64,000 bases of DNA from Vitis vinifera (lineage: Eukaryota > Streptophyta > Magnoliopsida > Vitales > Vitaceae), in NCBI RefSeq assembly GCF_030704535.1, contig NC_081808.1:19466501-19530500 (forward strand), given 5' to 3'. Below are positions 1 to 10,800 of this stretch, one piece after another. Position 1 is the first letter of the stretch, and each line of letters begins with the position of its first letter. Both the position numbers and the translations under genes were made by a program. Under the pieces are notes generated by a model. That model was given only the letters and a program-made list of their open reading frames with translations, was not told where the DNA came from and searched no databases.

Positions 1-3000
1 CTGCTGCTGCTGCAGGTGCATGTCCTATCCATACATGATTAGTTTGTTATATTTTTTTAACTGCTATCTTTTTTTGTTTGATCTAGTGGAAAGTTCGTAT
101 CAAATTGCATGGTGTCTTTTTGGTAAGCTGGATCAAATTGCATGGTGTCATTATGTTTCTTTTAAATTGTTTACTTGGTGAAATAATTCTGAAACTGAGA
201 AATGTTTTTGGTTTTGTTCTTGTGTTTGGTGTTTGTTTGTTTGTTTCTATGTCTTATCTTTTGTTGTAAGAAGGCAATGTTGGGCTACTTGCCCCACTGT
301 GCTGACAATGGGTGTGAGCCGACTTCTGTAGCTTTTATATACAAGGAGGAATCAATGCACCAGTTTGATGGGTCTTGTTCGTCTTCAACCGGCATCTATT
401 GCCTGTTTTGGTAGTCTTACAAATATTTCCTCCAGTACTTGAATATGTAGTATTCTTTTCATCCTTTTTGATACCTTCTATTGCAAGAACCTAGGATTTG
501 ATAATACCATTGAGTTCTCATAAAAAAAAAATTGAATAATATGTGTCTGGTACTTATTATTTGGGTAGAGTAAGAAATGATTTGTGCTTATGTTCTGAGG
601 TGTGTAATTTGTTTAGACTTCACAGGTCAGATTCCCGGTACCACTCCAACCATTCCTGGAATGTTCCCGAACATGTTTCCATTAGCCTCTGGACAGGTAC
701 ATATTCCTCCCTAAGGTTTGGAAAATTCATGCAATTACTTGTATTCGCTTTAATATTTTTTTTTTCGAATTATTTGTTGCACGTGACAGTTTGGAGCTCT
801 TCCTGTTATGCCAGTTCAGGCTATGACTCAGCAGGTTTGCATGATCAAGCATTCCTTGCAGTTTTTCCTCTTAAGTTTACTTTCCTCTTTTTGATTATGT
901 CATAACATCTTTCATGGTTTGTTCTGTGGTGTTAGGCTACTAGACATGCTCGGCGGGTATATGTTGGTGGACTTTCTCCCACAGCCAATGAACAGGTTTT
1001 CTCCTCCATCTAGTTTAAACGATGTTATTGTTTCTGTCTTGATGTTGGCTTTAGTTTGTTGGTATGTTTCTATTCATCATTGCTACTATGGACAATAGAC
1101 TACACACTGGCCTAAATGATAATTGAATTGTTTTTTCCTTATTACAGAAGAAAGTCTCAATCACCCCATCCTTTTTGTGTATTGTAGATGCTAGTAATTG
1201 TTACATCTATATTTTCGGCCTGCAGAGTTGAGCTAGCATAACCTTAGAGTTGCCATCTTTTCATTCAACTAATTAGATCTTTGAGATGTTATTTCAGAAC
1301 TGAATGTAGTTAAAGCCTTGTCTATTAATATAATTATAGATAATTACTAGTTTCTTGGTATCTCAGTAGTTTGAGGTGCATCAGTAAGCTAATGGTGACA
1401 TTATAGGAGTTCATGTTATTTGAAAAATCTTAATAGATACGAATCATGGTTGGATGTTTTTATTTTTGAATTCTTGTATTTTATCTTGCATCGTTGTGCC
1501 ATACAAAATTGATCTCTGGACTTGTGGTGTCTTATTATTCTAGATTTGAAATTTATTTGTCATATACTTTTGTTCTCAATTGTCATTTAATATGATCTGA
1601 GTTTTCAATGCATCTGATCTTTCATTTTCTGCTGCAGTCTGTTGCAACCTTTTTCAGCCAGGTTATGTCTGCAATTGGAGGAAACACTGCTGGACCAGGT
1701 TTGTTGAAAATATCGCTATTTGTGAATGTTTAGTAGATGACTGTGTATGACCATTTTCCTCGAATTTTGTTATGTCCAGGGGATGCTGTGGTTAATGTTT
1801 ATATAAATCATGAAAAGAAGTTTGCCTTTGTGGAGATGAGATCTGTTGAGGAAGCCAGTAATGCAATGGCTTTGGATGGTATCATTTTTGAGGTATATTG
1901 TCCTTTTTTTAGGGGGTTGAAATTAGCCAGTCCATTAGAGTCTGCTTGTTCTTCTTAGAATTAATTGGTGAAAAGTTTTGTTTCTCCTCTCAAAAAGGGT
2001 TATTGATGTTCACATTCTGGTTCAAAATTCATGTTTATTTTTTTATTTTTAACTTTTATTGTTTTTATTATTTTATTATTTTTTGGTTAAGTGAGAAATG
2101 ATCCTCAGACTCGGCTCTAGGATCTGGAATTCACTGACATCATACTAAATTTGTGGCATGGCACTGACATAGGTGAAGTATTCTTCTTTGTATGCAGGGT
2201 GCTCCAGTCAAGGTGAGGAGACCTAGTGATTATAACCCTTCTCTTGCTGCAACACTTGGTCCAAGTCAGCCCAATCCCAATTTAAACCTTGCTGCTGTGG
2301 GCCTAACACCAGGTTCTGCTGGGGGTCTTGAGGGTCCTGACCGCATTTTTGTTGGTGGGCTCCCCTACTACTTCACAGAAGCACAGATCAGGGAGTTGCT
2401 AGAGTCTTTTGGTCCTCTTCGGGGTTTTGATCTTGTGAAAGACAGGGAAACTGGAAACTCCAAGGGCTATGCATTTTGTGTTTACCAAGATCTTTCTGTT
2501 ACTGACATAGCTTGTGCTGCATTGAATGGAATTAAAATGGGTGATAAGACTCTCACTGTTAGGCGTGCAAACCAGGGTGCTTCCCAACCTAAACCCGAGC
2601 AAGAGAATGTATTGTTGCATGCACAGCAGCAGATTGCTTTACAGGTGGAAAGAAACTTCATGTTATCATCTCTATTTATTGGGAGATGTTGCAAATTTGC
2701 TGTCAATCTTAAAATTAAAATATTATGCAGTAATATTAATTTTGCATTTTATTTCAATGGTATTCTTGTTGCATATTATGATCAATAACAGCAAGTTGTG
2801 ATGCTGCAATATTTTTTCTAAATGGGCTGTACCTATCAAACTATAAAGTAGAACCTTTTTTGGTGGTTGTGATGCAAAATCAAGCCTTAGCATATATTTC
2901 TTCAGATACTGTCCGAGTTAATTATGACATGGTGTTTTTTCTTCTGCAGAGGCTAATGTTCCAGCCTGGGGCACTTGCCACCAAAGTTGTATGCTTAACT

Positions 3001-3668
3001 CAAGTGGTTAATGCGGATGAGCTACAAGATGATGAGGCTTACGAAGACATTGTTGAAGACATGCGCATAGAGGGAGGAAAATTTGGTAATGATTTGGGTT
3101 ATCAATTGGTTGACATCCTGATTTTTCTCTTCTTTTCACGGTTTTTCCTGCCAATCTTCTTGCATGTGTATTGATTTTCTTTGTCTTCTATCTGTCTGTT
3201 TTACAGCCTTTTGTAGTCCCACATTCTGCTATAGAGAATCAGGCCTAACATACAGACAGAAGACTCCATAACCTTCTATCTATGTTCACCTGAGATTAAT
3301 TTTTTGTTTACCCTGTGATTTTCTTACGGATTCCAAATTCCACTCATGATTTTGCAGGTAATTTAGTGAATGTTGCCATACCTCGCCCAAAACCAAATGG
3401 TGAACCAACACCTGGGTTAGGAAAGGTCAGAGTGAAGTTTCCTGCCTCTTTTACTTGGAACTGTTTTCAATGCTTTAAATGACCCCTTAAAAGAGTTACA
3501 AAAATTCTGAGAGTGATTTTCCTGTTACAGGTTTTCTTGGAGTATGCCGACATTGATGGTGCTACAAAAGCCCGGACTGGATTGAATGGAAGAAAATTTG
3601 ATGGAAACCAAGTTGTGGCCGTCTTCTATCCAGAGAACAAGTTTTCCCAAGGGGAATATGATGGCTAG
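1..3668 (+). CDS. U2AF65A: Splicing factor U2AF large subunit (U2AF65), 3' part of gene
   Basis: Binds the polypyrimidine tract upstream of 3' splice sites and helps recruit U2 snRNP in the nucleus. Exons I can join in one frame: 1-15, 626-696, 790-834, 936-995, 1638-1698, 1780-1892, 2198-2644, 2950-3085, 3358-3425, 3531-3668; all introns are GT-AG and the sum gives 383 residues plus stop. The visible part has an Ala run, a Pro/Met-rich linker (GTTPTIPGMFPNMFP), RRM1 (VYVGGL, KKFAFVEM), RRM2 (IFVGGLPYYFTE, KGYAFCVY) and a C-terminal UHM-type RRM with the R-x-F element (GRKFDG), ending GEYDG. The RS-rich N-terminus and upstream exons lie left of the window. Plant genomes often carry U2AF65A and B copies; the A assignment rests on recalled gene order. 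Family identity is secure. Confidence 0.95.
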
Positions 3669-4636
3669 TTTGTCTGTATCTTCTGGCTTTCAACATCAGA
3701 ATTCACTGGGCATGATGTTTTCCGATGTATCACTATGGTCTTTGGCCTAGATTGGGTTATAAAAGTTCATGTTCTAAATGACAGCTTACAATGGGTCTCT
3801 GGATTACCCTATTTTTAACTTTGCAGATAGTAGACAAGTAGTTCTTTTACCCCTCCCCCTTTCTTTTTTTATTTCTATTTCTATTTCTTTGTTTTGACTG
3901 GTGTTCGGAAGTATAAAATTGTTGCTGTTGAACCTGAGTAGTTGAAACGTTGTTTGGCTTGTGTTTTAGATTAGTTGTCATTATTGTCAGGGTGAGGGGC
4001 CTGAACTGAATATCGCGAGGATGGGGAGCCTGAAAGATTTTAGAGCAAATACGAAAGGAAGCTCTTAGCCCTTTCCAAAATCACTCAAAATCAGATTTTT
4101 ATTTGTCATTATTTAATAATTATGTTGATTAATTTGATTTAATTCATATATGACTCCCTGATTGAGCTGTAAATATAACAATTTGAAAGATTAATCATGA
4201 TGAATGAAGCAAGATCTAACTATTATTAATGGGTGTATGGGCTATTTAATAATTAAGTCGTGGTTAAGTTTATGTTTTTAATTTGATTATTATTTATATC
4301 ATATTTGGATCGACTTATCTAAGTAAAATGTTTGCATTTACATGGATGCAAAGATTTGCTTTGAAAACAAACAAGCCCTTAAAATTATTTTGGAATTGAA
4401 AGTTAATATATTCTTTAGGACTTTGCACTTTCTGAAACATTAGAAGAATAAGTGGGTTTTGATAGTAATATCAGAAAAATAAAATGAAAAGAAATTAGGG
4501 CGTGTGTGAGTAACTATTAATTAACTTCCCCAGCCACCTCCAAAACCCTAATATCTTCACACCCCGCTCCTACCCTCGTTCATATATCAGTTCCCTTTAC
4601 ATTTATCCCTACCACCCAAACCCCAGAACCCTAAAA
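3669..4636. other. Intergenic: U2AF65 3' UTR and PPR promoter
   Basis: The first few hundred bases follow the U2AF65 stop and should be its 3' UTR, with T-rich stretches near 3860-3890. From about 4080 the DNA becomes AT-rich, then turns C-rich from 4520 into the PPR leader, which carries AACCCTAA-type elements near 4553 and 4628. Telomere-box-like AACCCTA motifs are common in plant promoters of translation and organelle-biogenesis genes. No coding sequence was seen. Confidence 0.5.
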
Positions 4637-5881
4637 ATGTCATGTTCTCTTGCCCGCCACCTCCGCCACGTCCGTCACCTCTCAACTGCCGCCGCCGCCG
4701 CCGCCTCCACCGCTGCTGCCTCTGCCTCTTCCTCGTCCATATCCGTTTCCAGAGCTAAATCGATACTCCGATCAGAATTTGATCCAGACAGAGCCTTAGA
4801 AATCTACTCCTCCGTTTCCAAACACTACACCTCCCCACTCGCCTCTCGCTACGCCCAAGACCTCACCGTTAAACGCCTTGCCAAGTCTCGCCGCTTCGCC
4901 GATATCGAGACCCTGATCGAGTCCCACAAGAATGATCCCAAAATCACCCAAGAACCTTACCTTTCCACCTTGATTCGATCCTATGGTATAGCCGGCATGT
5001 TCCAACATGCCCTCAGAACGTTTAATCAAATGGAAGAGCTTGGCACTCCTCGATCATCCATTTCCTTCAACGCCCTTTTGTCCGCCTGTAATCAATCCAA
5101 GTTGTTCGATCAAGTACCCAAATTCTTCGAAGAAATTCCCAGAAGGTACGGTGTTTTGCCAGATAAGATTTCTTATGGTATATTGGTGAAATCATACTGT
5201 GAATCGGGTTTGTCTGACAAAGCAATTTCGATGTTGAAAGAAATGGAAGAGAAGGGTGTTGAGATTACAGCAGTTACGTTCACGACGATATTGGATGCTT
5301 TGTACAAGCAGGGGCAGAGTGATAGAGCTGAGAAAGTTTGGCATGAAATGGCGAAAAAGGGGTGTTTGGATGTTGGGGCCTATAATGTGAAGATTATGTT
5401 TGCCCATGGCGGAGACCCCGAAAATGTGAAGGCGTTGATCGATGAGATGAGCAATGCTGGGTTGAAACCGGACACCATCAGTTACAATTATTTGATGACC
5501 AGTTATTGCAAGAGCGGGATGGTGGATGAGGCAAAGAAGGTTTATGCAGAGTTAGAGGAAACTGGGTGTCATCCCAATGCAGCCACATTTAGGACTTTGA
5601 TTTATTATTTATGTCGAAGTGGAGACTTTGAAACGGGGTATAAGGTTTTTAAGCAGAGTGCTTTTAGGCGTAAGATACCAGATTTTGGTACATTGAGGCA
5701 TTTGGTGGAAGGATTGGTGCAGAAAAAGAAAACCAAGGAGGCCAAAGGATTGATCAGAACGGTGAAAAAGAATTTTCCTGCAAATTTCTTGAATGTGTGG
5801 AGGAAGCTGGAGGAGGATCTTGGTTTAGCTGGCGTAGATTCTTCTCCGGCTGCTGATGATGTCCAAGAGGCTACTTCATAG
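4637..5881 (+). CDS. P-class pentatricopeptide repeat protein, probably mitochondrial
   Basis: A single-exon gene of 414 residues beginning at an ATG that follows a C-rich leader. Residues 1-40 are rich in Arg, Ala and Ser with almost no acidic residues, as in a mitochondrial presequence. From about residue 107 there are around eight 35-residue PPR motifs in a row, for example ISFNALLSACNQSKLFDQ, ISYGILVKSYCESGLSDKA and ISYNYLMTSYCKSGMVDEA. There is no E, DYW or SMR domain, so it is a short P-class protein. Relatives as I recall them are At2g18520/At4g36680 and the PPR336 group linked to mitochondrial ribosomes; such proteins bind organelle RNA. The specific RNA target cannot be read from sequence. 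The 3' half is less GC-rich than the 5' half, which is usual for intronless plant genes. Confidence 0.93.
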   Translation: MSCSLARHLRHVRHLSTAAAAAASTAAASASSSSISVSRAKSILRSEFDPDRALEIYSSVSKHYTSPLASRYAQDLTVKRLAKSRRFADIETLIESHKNDPKITQEPYLSTLIRSYGIAGMFQHALRTFNQMEELGTPRSSISFNALLSACNQSKLFDQVPKFFEEIPRRYGVLPDKISYGILVKSYCESGLSDKAISMLKEMEEKGVEITAVTFTTILDALYKQGQSDRAEKVWHEMAKKGCLDVGAYNVKIMFAHGGDPENVKALIDEMSNAGLKPDTISYNYLMTSYCKSGMVDEAKKVYAELEETGCHPNAATFRTLIYYLCRSGDFETGYKVFKQSAFRRKIPDFGTLRHLVEGLVQKKKTKEAKGLIRTVKKNFPANFLNVWRKLEEDLGLAGVDSSPAADDVQEATS

Positions 5882-7813
5882 ATCAGTTAAAGTCCTTGTT
5901 CACCACTTCATCTGCGTTTGCAATTGATTCAATTGGTCAAATTGTGAGTAGATGTTGGTTGTGTAGGCCAAGTTTGGAGCAACGGGTGAAGCTATTTTAA
6001 ACTTAATAGAGGTGTAAAAGCTTTGTTTTTAGCTTTATGCTTGGTGTAGTGTTAGTCCTCTCCTGGCCCTCCACAATTTAAAGGCTATTTTAAACTTCAT
6101 GCAGTTGTTTTTATGCTCATTATCTACTATTTCTTTATGGGTTAATAATGTTGGCTTTGTGGAGGCCAAAAGGGGTTTTAAAGATTTTGACTTTAATTCA
6201 ATGTGTTTACTGATGGGGTTCATTTTCTTCCCTCCTGTTCTCTTGTTCCTATTGTTTCTAGGTTTTTTTTTTGGTTTCTATCTTCTCATGTTGAGGGTGA
6301 TGGGGAAATTGCAGGGAGGGTCAAGGGAAGAAGATGGGTCTTTTGAAAATCCGTTTCATATGGTCTCATTTGGATTTTTGTGCAGTTTAGGGTTAGCCAA
6401 AGGATCTTGTGTTTATTGTGGGGGTAAATTTCTGTCACGTTTTCTACAATAACATAAGACCAACCTAATGGATCTTTTTAGCAGGTCTGGAAAGACAAAT
6501 ACAAGTACTCCGCATCCCTTCTGCTTGATCCCAGCATGGGGAGGTGCAGCTTAATTCCCCGGAAGTGTAAATTGGGTTAGACTTGGAGCTATTTTTTTGG
6601 CGACCCAACTGCCCAAGCTATTATCTCACTCTTAGGTTCTTAAATGGTTTCCCTCTTGGCCTCCTAGTTTAGGGCCTTCAGTGCCCAATTTCCCCGTATT
6701 CTGCTCTTGACGGCCGTGATGCAGTGACAAGATTTGCAAACATGACACGAACTTAATATGCGTTTTATGATTTAAGTTGAGTATAAATGAGTTTAAATGT
6801 CGACTTGCATATCCCATTTAATAAATAGGTAATTTTTAAGTTAATATGAATAATATAAATCGAATTGATCTATCTGATAATCTCATTATTAATTTAATTA
6901 TATTTTAAAATTATTTAGTTTATATTTGATTTATTTTAAATTTGGTTTTAAATAAACGAATTAATTAAGTCATGAACATATTTGGTTGAGACATTAAATA
7001 TATAAACATGTATAAGTCTTAAATCTTTTTTATTATTAAAATGGATTAGATGAATTATACAAGATATTATTTATTTAATAATTAGGTAATATTTGAGTTT
7101 ATATTTTTTATATAATTATTATTCGTATTAGGTTTGGATTGAGTTATATAATAGAATAATTGAACTTTTAACATGACACAAATACAACCCATCAACATAA
7201 AATGCCACCAGTGGATGCACCCGTAAAAAACAGGGTGGTGAAAATGATTCTTCTTCCACCGATATGGTATTCGATTCAATTTTAATTAAAATCCATGGTA
7301 ATTTGTGGCCTGGAAATTATTGGAAATGGTTAGTTCTTGAATGGCTATCACACTCCACACCATGTTATTAAATGCCAAATAATAAAATAAACACTATTCT
7401 TTGTCAATTATATGTAGTAGGTTATATAAAAAAAAACCAGGAAAATTACAACATTTGTGTAGGGAGTTTCACACCAAATTGGTCATTTTGACAATTAAAA
7501 TATAAATTTTTTATTTTTCAAAATAGTTTTTTGATTACTTTACTTTATTTAAAAAAAATTGTTTGAAATTGTATTTTAAAATTACAAATATAAAAATAAT
7601 ATTTTAAAATTACTGTACATATATTTTGTGGTGAAAGGACCATTTTGACCCAAAATTCGTTATTTTGAGTAATAGTTTGAAAATATGACTTGATAATATA
7701 TTACGTTGGGAAGAGAGGAGGCATAAGGTAGGGCAGAGGCGAGTAGCGTAGGATTTTAGTTTTAAAGAAGGGGTAGAACAGTCGAAAGAAGAAATAGAGA
7801 GGAAAGAGAAACG
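5882..7813. other. Intergenic between PPR and SF3B4, with AT-rich dispersed repeat
   Basis: 5882-6450 is likely 3' UTR and downstream DNA of the PPR gene; an open frame at 6099-6452 has no recognisable domain and I do not call it. Around 6737-7190 there is an AT-rich repeat bounded by CATGACAC-type sequence (6741 and 7173), with two internally similar parts containing TAGGTAAT near 6827 and 7084; it resembles a decayed non-autonomous DNA transposon. 7430-7700 is AT-rich with nothing recognised. The SF3B4 leader and promoter must lie just before 7814. Confidence 0.4.
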
Positions 7814-10800
7814 ATGACGACTCGAATCGCTCCGGGCGTCGGAGCCAACTTGCTAGGCCAACACTCCGCCGAGAGGAACCAGGATGCCACTGCTTACGTC
7901 GGCAATCTCGATCCTCAGGTTCTCTCGTTTCCTTGTTTCTTTTCTCCATTGCTTTCCGCTTTATCTCTTATTTATTTTTATTTTAATTTGTTTTAGTGCT
8001 TCTGCAATAAAGCTAGGGCTTCCATATTCCAACTGTCAAAATCAACCAAACTTTTTACACACTGCAAGTTCAGTTTTCAGTTTATTTGGGGGCTCTCCTC
8101 CTCCCACGCTTTTCTAGATTCATCGCCTGATGAAAATTTAGTCGGTATCCCACTCATTACTAACTCAATGTTTTCATAGAAATGGAAGTTCTTCTTTTTC
8201 AGGGTTTTCGGACACGTGACTATTGTAAACTTGACAATCTTGTTAACGAATTCTTGTCTGGTTTTATTCTTTTCAATTAATTGAAGCTTAGTGTCGATGC
8301 CCAACATCAAAATCCACTTGCAGTCTTAACTAAAATAGGTGGAGAAAAAAAAAATTAAAATTCAGATGGAATGTGTTCATCAGGATCTTGACACACCTTT
8401 AATTCATATTGCTCCTTGGAGCGCTGCTCTCACTACCCTCATTTACAAAGAAGACTGAAAAGATCCGGACCCTAATTAAAAGGTTACAAATAAAATTGTA
8501 TGCAATCGATAAATGGGGGGTGTGGTCATGAACCTTTTCCTCAACAATGCTGACACTAAACTGGGAGCTCCCAAAGAAATTTAGAAATTGGGTTGAGAGT
8601 CATTCCTGCTGCTTCATGAGTCAGTATTGCAACCATTATATATAGCCTAAGGATATGTTTGGTTCCAAAAAAATTGAGGAAAAATGCAGGGAAAAGAAAA
8701 ATGTGGGGGAAAAAAATGAAAAAAAATGAAAGAAAATAAAAAATAAATTTAAAATCAATAAATTATTTTTTATGCTAGTTCAAACTCATTTTACTTATTT
8801 GAATTCTTCGAAGGATTAAATAATTTGAAAATGTATGGTTGTTTAATTAATTTTCATTATATTTGATTTTCTTTCGTACTTTCATAATAAAACCTAATAT
8901 GAAAAAATCATTTTTCCTTAAGGTTATGTTTGGTTCCCGGAAAATACTAAGGAAAGAAAAAAAAATACAAAGGAAAATGATTTTTTCATGTTTGGTTGTC
9001 CTATGAAAAATGTAAAAGAAAATCAAATATAATTAAAATTTTATGTATGTTTAAATTATTTAATCTTTATATCGATGAGTTAAAATAAGTAAAATGAGTT
9101 TGAAGTAACAAATAAAAATAATTTATTGACTTTTTAATCTATTTTTTATTTTTCTTCACTTTTTGTTTCCTTCTACTTTTCCTTTGGATTTTCTTCCCCT
9201 TGCATTTTCCCTCAGATTTTTCGGGAACCAAACATGGCCTAACAGTTTTTTTTTCTTTCCTTTATACTTTCTTGGGACCAAACATAGAGTAAGTGATTAT
9301 CTTTAACCAAAATCACTCCCAAATAGGCTCTACATATTGTTGCCAGGATGTATAGGTGCCTCATAAAAATGATGCAATGCTGAAAATTTTCAAACTAACT
9401 TTACACTGGATTATTTGTGTCATGGAGAAAGTTGGCTCAGACTATGCTTTTCCAGATAGGCTGGTGCACAAATGCGACTCCTTAGACTTGAAATGAGAAG
9501 TTCCTAGAATGGCCCTTGAAGGTATATTTTTGTGTGCTATGATTAGCACACAAATTCTTATAGAAGAGGTTGAAGTGGTTCAGACTCTTGAAAACCTTGA
9601 AATTGTAACATATTATTCTGGAAATTGTTGTTATTTAGATTTTAAATCATCATTCACTTATCTGTTCATGTGATGAAGATATTTCTAGTCAAACCTTCTG
9701 TTGTATATAACCAACTTTTTACATAATATATCATTCCTCTCTAATCATTAGATTGTTGGTCCAATATCCAGCAGTCAGTTTGTTGATCGTGTATATTTCA
9801 TTTTTTTCTGTGCCATATGTTCCCTCTTATTTGTACCAGAATTTGTGTAATATCCATGTTACATAGAGCACTAGATCAGAATCATATAACATTTTTTTTC
9901 CCTCTTTTTTGCGGTTGGGGTGGGAGGAGGGATGGGGAGAGAAAAGAGACCTGGACCCTCTTCATTTTTTCACATGCTCATTCTGCTCTATTTTCTTGCA
10001 GGTAACCGAGGAGTTACTGTGGGAGTTGTTTGTTCAAGCGGGCCCTGTTGGTAAGTTCCAAACTTTTATTATCACAAAGGCGCTGATCAATGAATATTTG
10101 CGATTCAAGTGAACTATAAAATAAAGTACATCCGTTTATCAGCATGGTTGGAACACTTGGCTATTGACTGTTTTGGTGCACATTTTTGTGACATTCATAG
10201 AGTTAATAGTTTTGCCATTGTAATTCCTTTTTCTCATGATTTATGTGTTATGAGTTATCGAATCATAGAAAACCCATCCTAAGATTGTGATAACTTCCAC
10301 TAGTTTCTTTTCACATCAGAACATTTTATTCCATGCATAACATATATTTCTCCTTTTATTTATCTTTCTTGTGTCACTTCCCTCAATTATCATGTTAGTT
10401 ACTCTTTTTACTAGATTCCTTTGTTGAAAAATTTTAACCATTTTATGCATATTAGCTATTTGTGCATGTGTATGTGTACACGTCTCCCAACTTATAGGTT
10501 CTTTATTTAATTATTTTTTTTTAGTTTTTCATTGTATTTGTAAGTTTAAAAACCACTAACTATAGGTTTGGACGTGACATTTCATATTTGATGTCTAAAA
10601 TTACATAGATCAAAGTGTTTTCAAATGCTTCCTTCTTGATGTGCAATTCATTGAGATCAGATTATTTGTAAATACCTCAAACATTAGATGCTGAAAACAA
10701 AATGATGATTCTTTTGATTAAAGAAAGGAAAGAGAGTGTTTGATGTCCCACATTGTCTGGGAGGAGAGGTTCTTGACATTCATAAGGGGTATACCACTGA

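Noticed and set aside
6099-6452. 117-codon open frame after the PPR gene
   Set aside because: No domain, hydrophobic low-complexity translation, and it lies in probable 3' flanking DNA.
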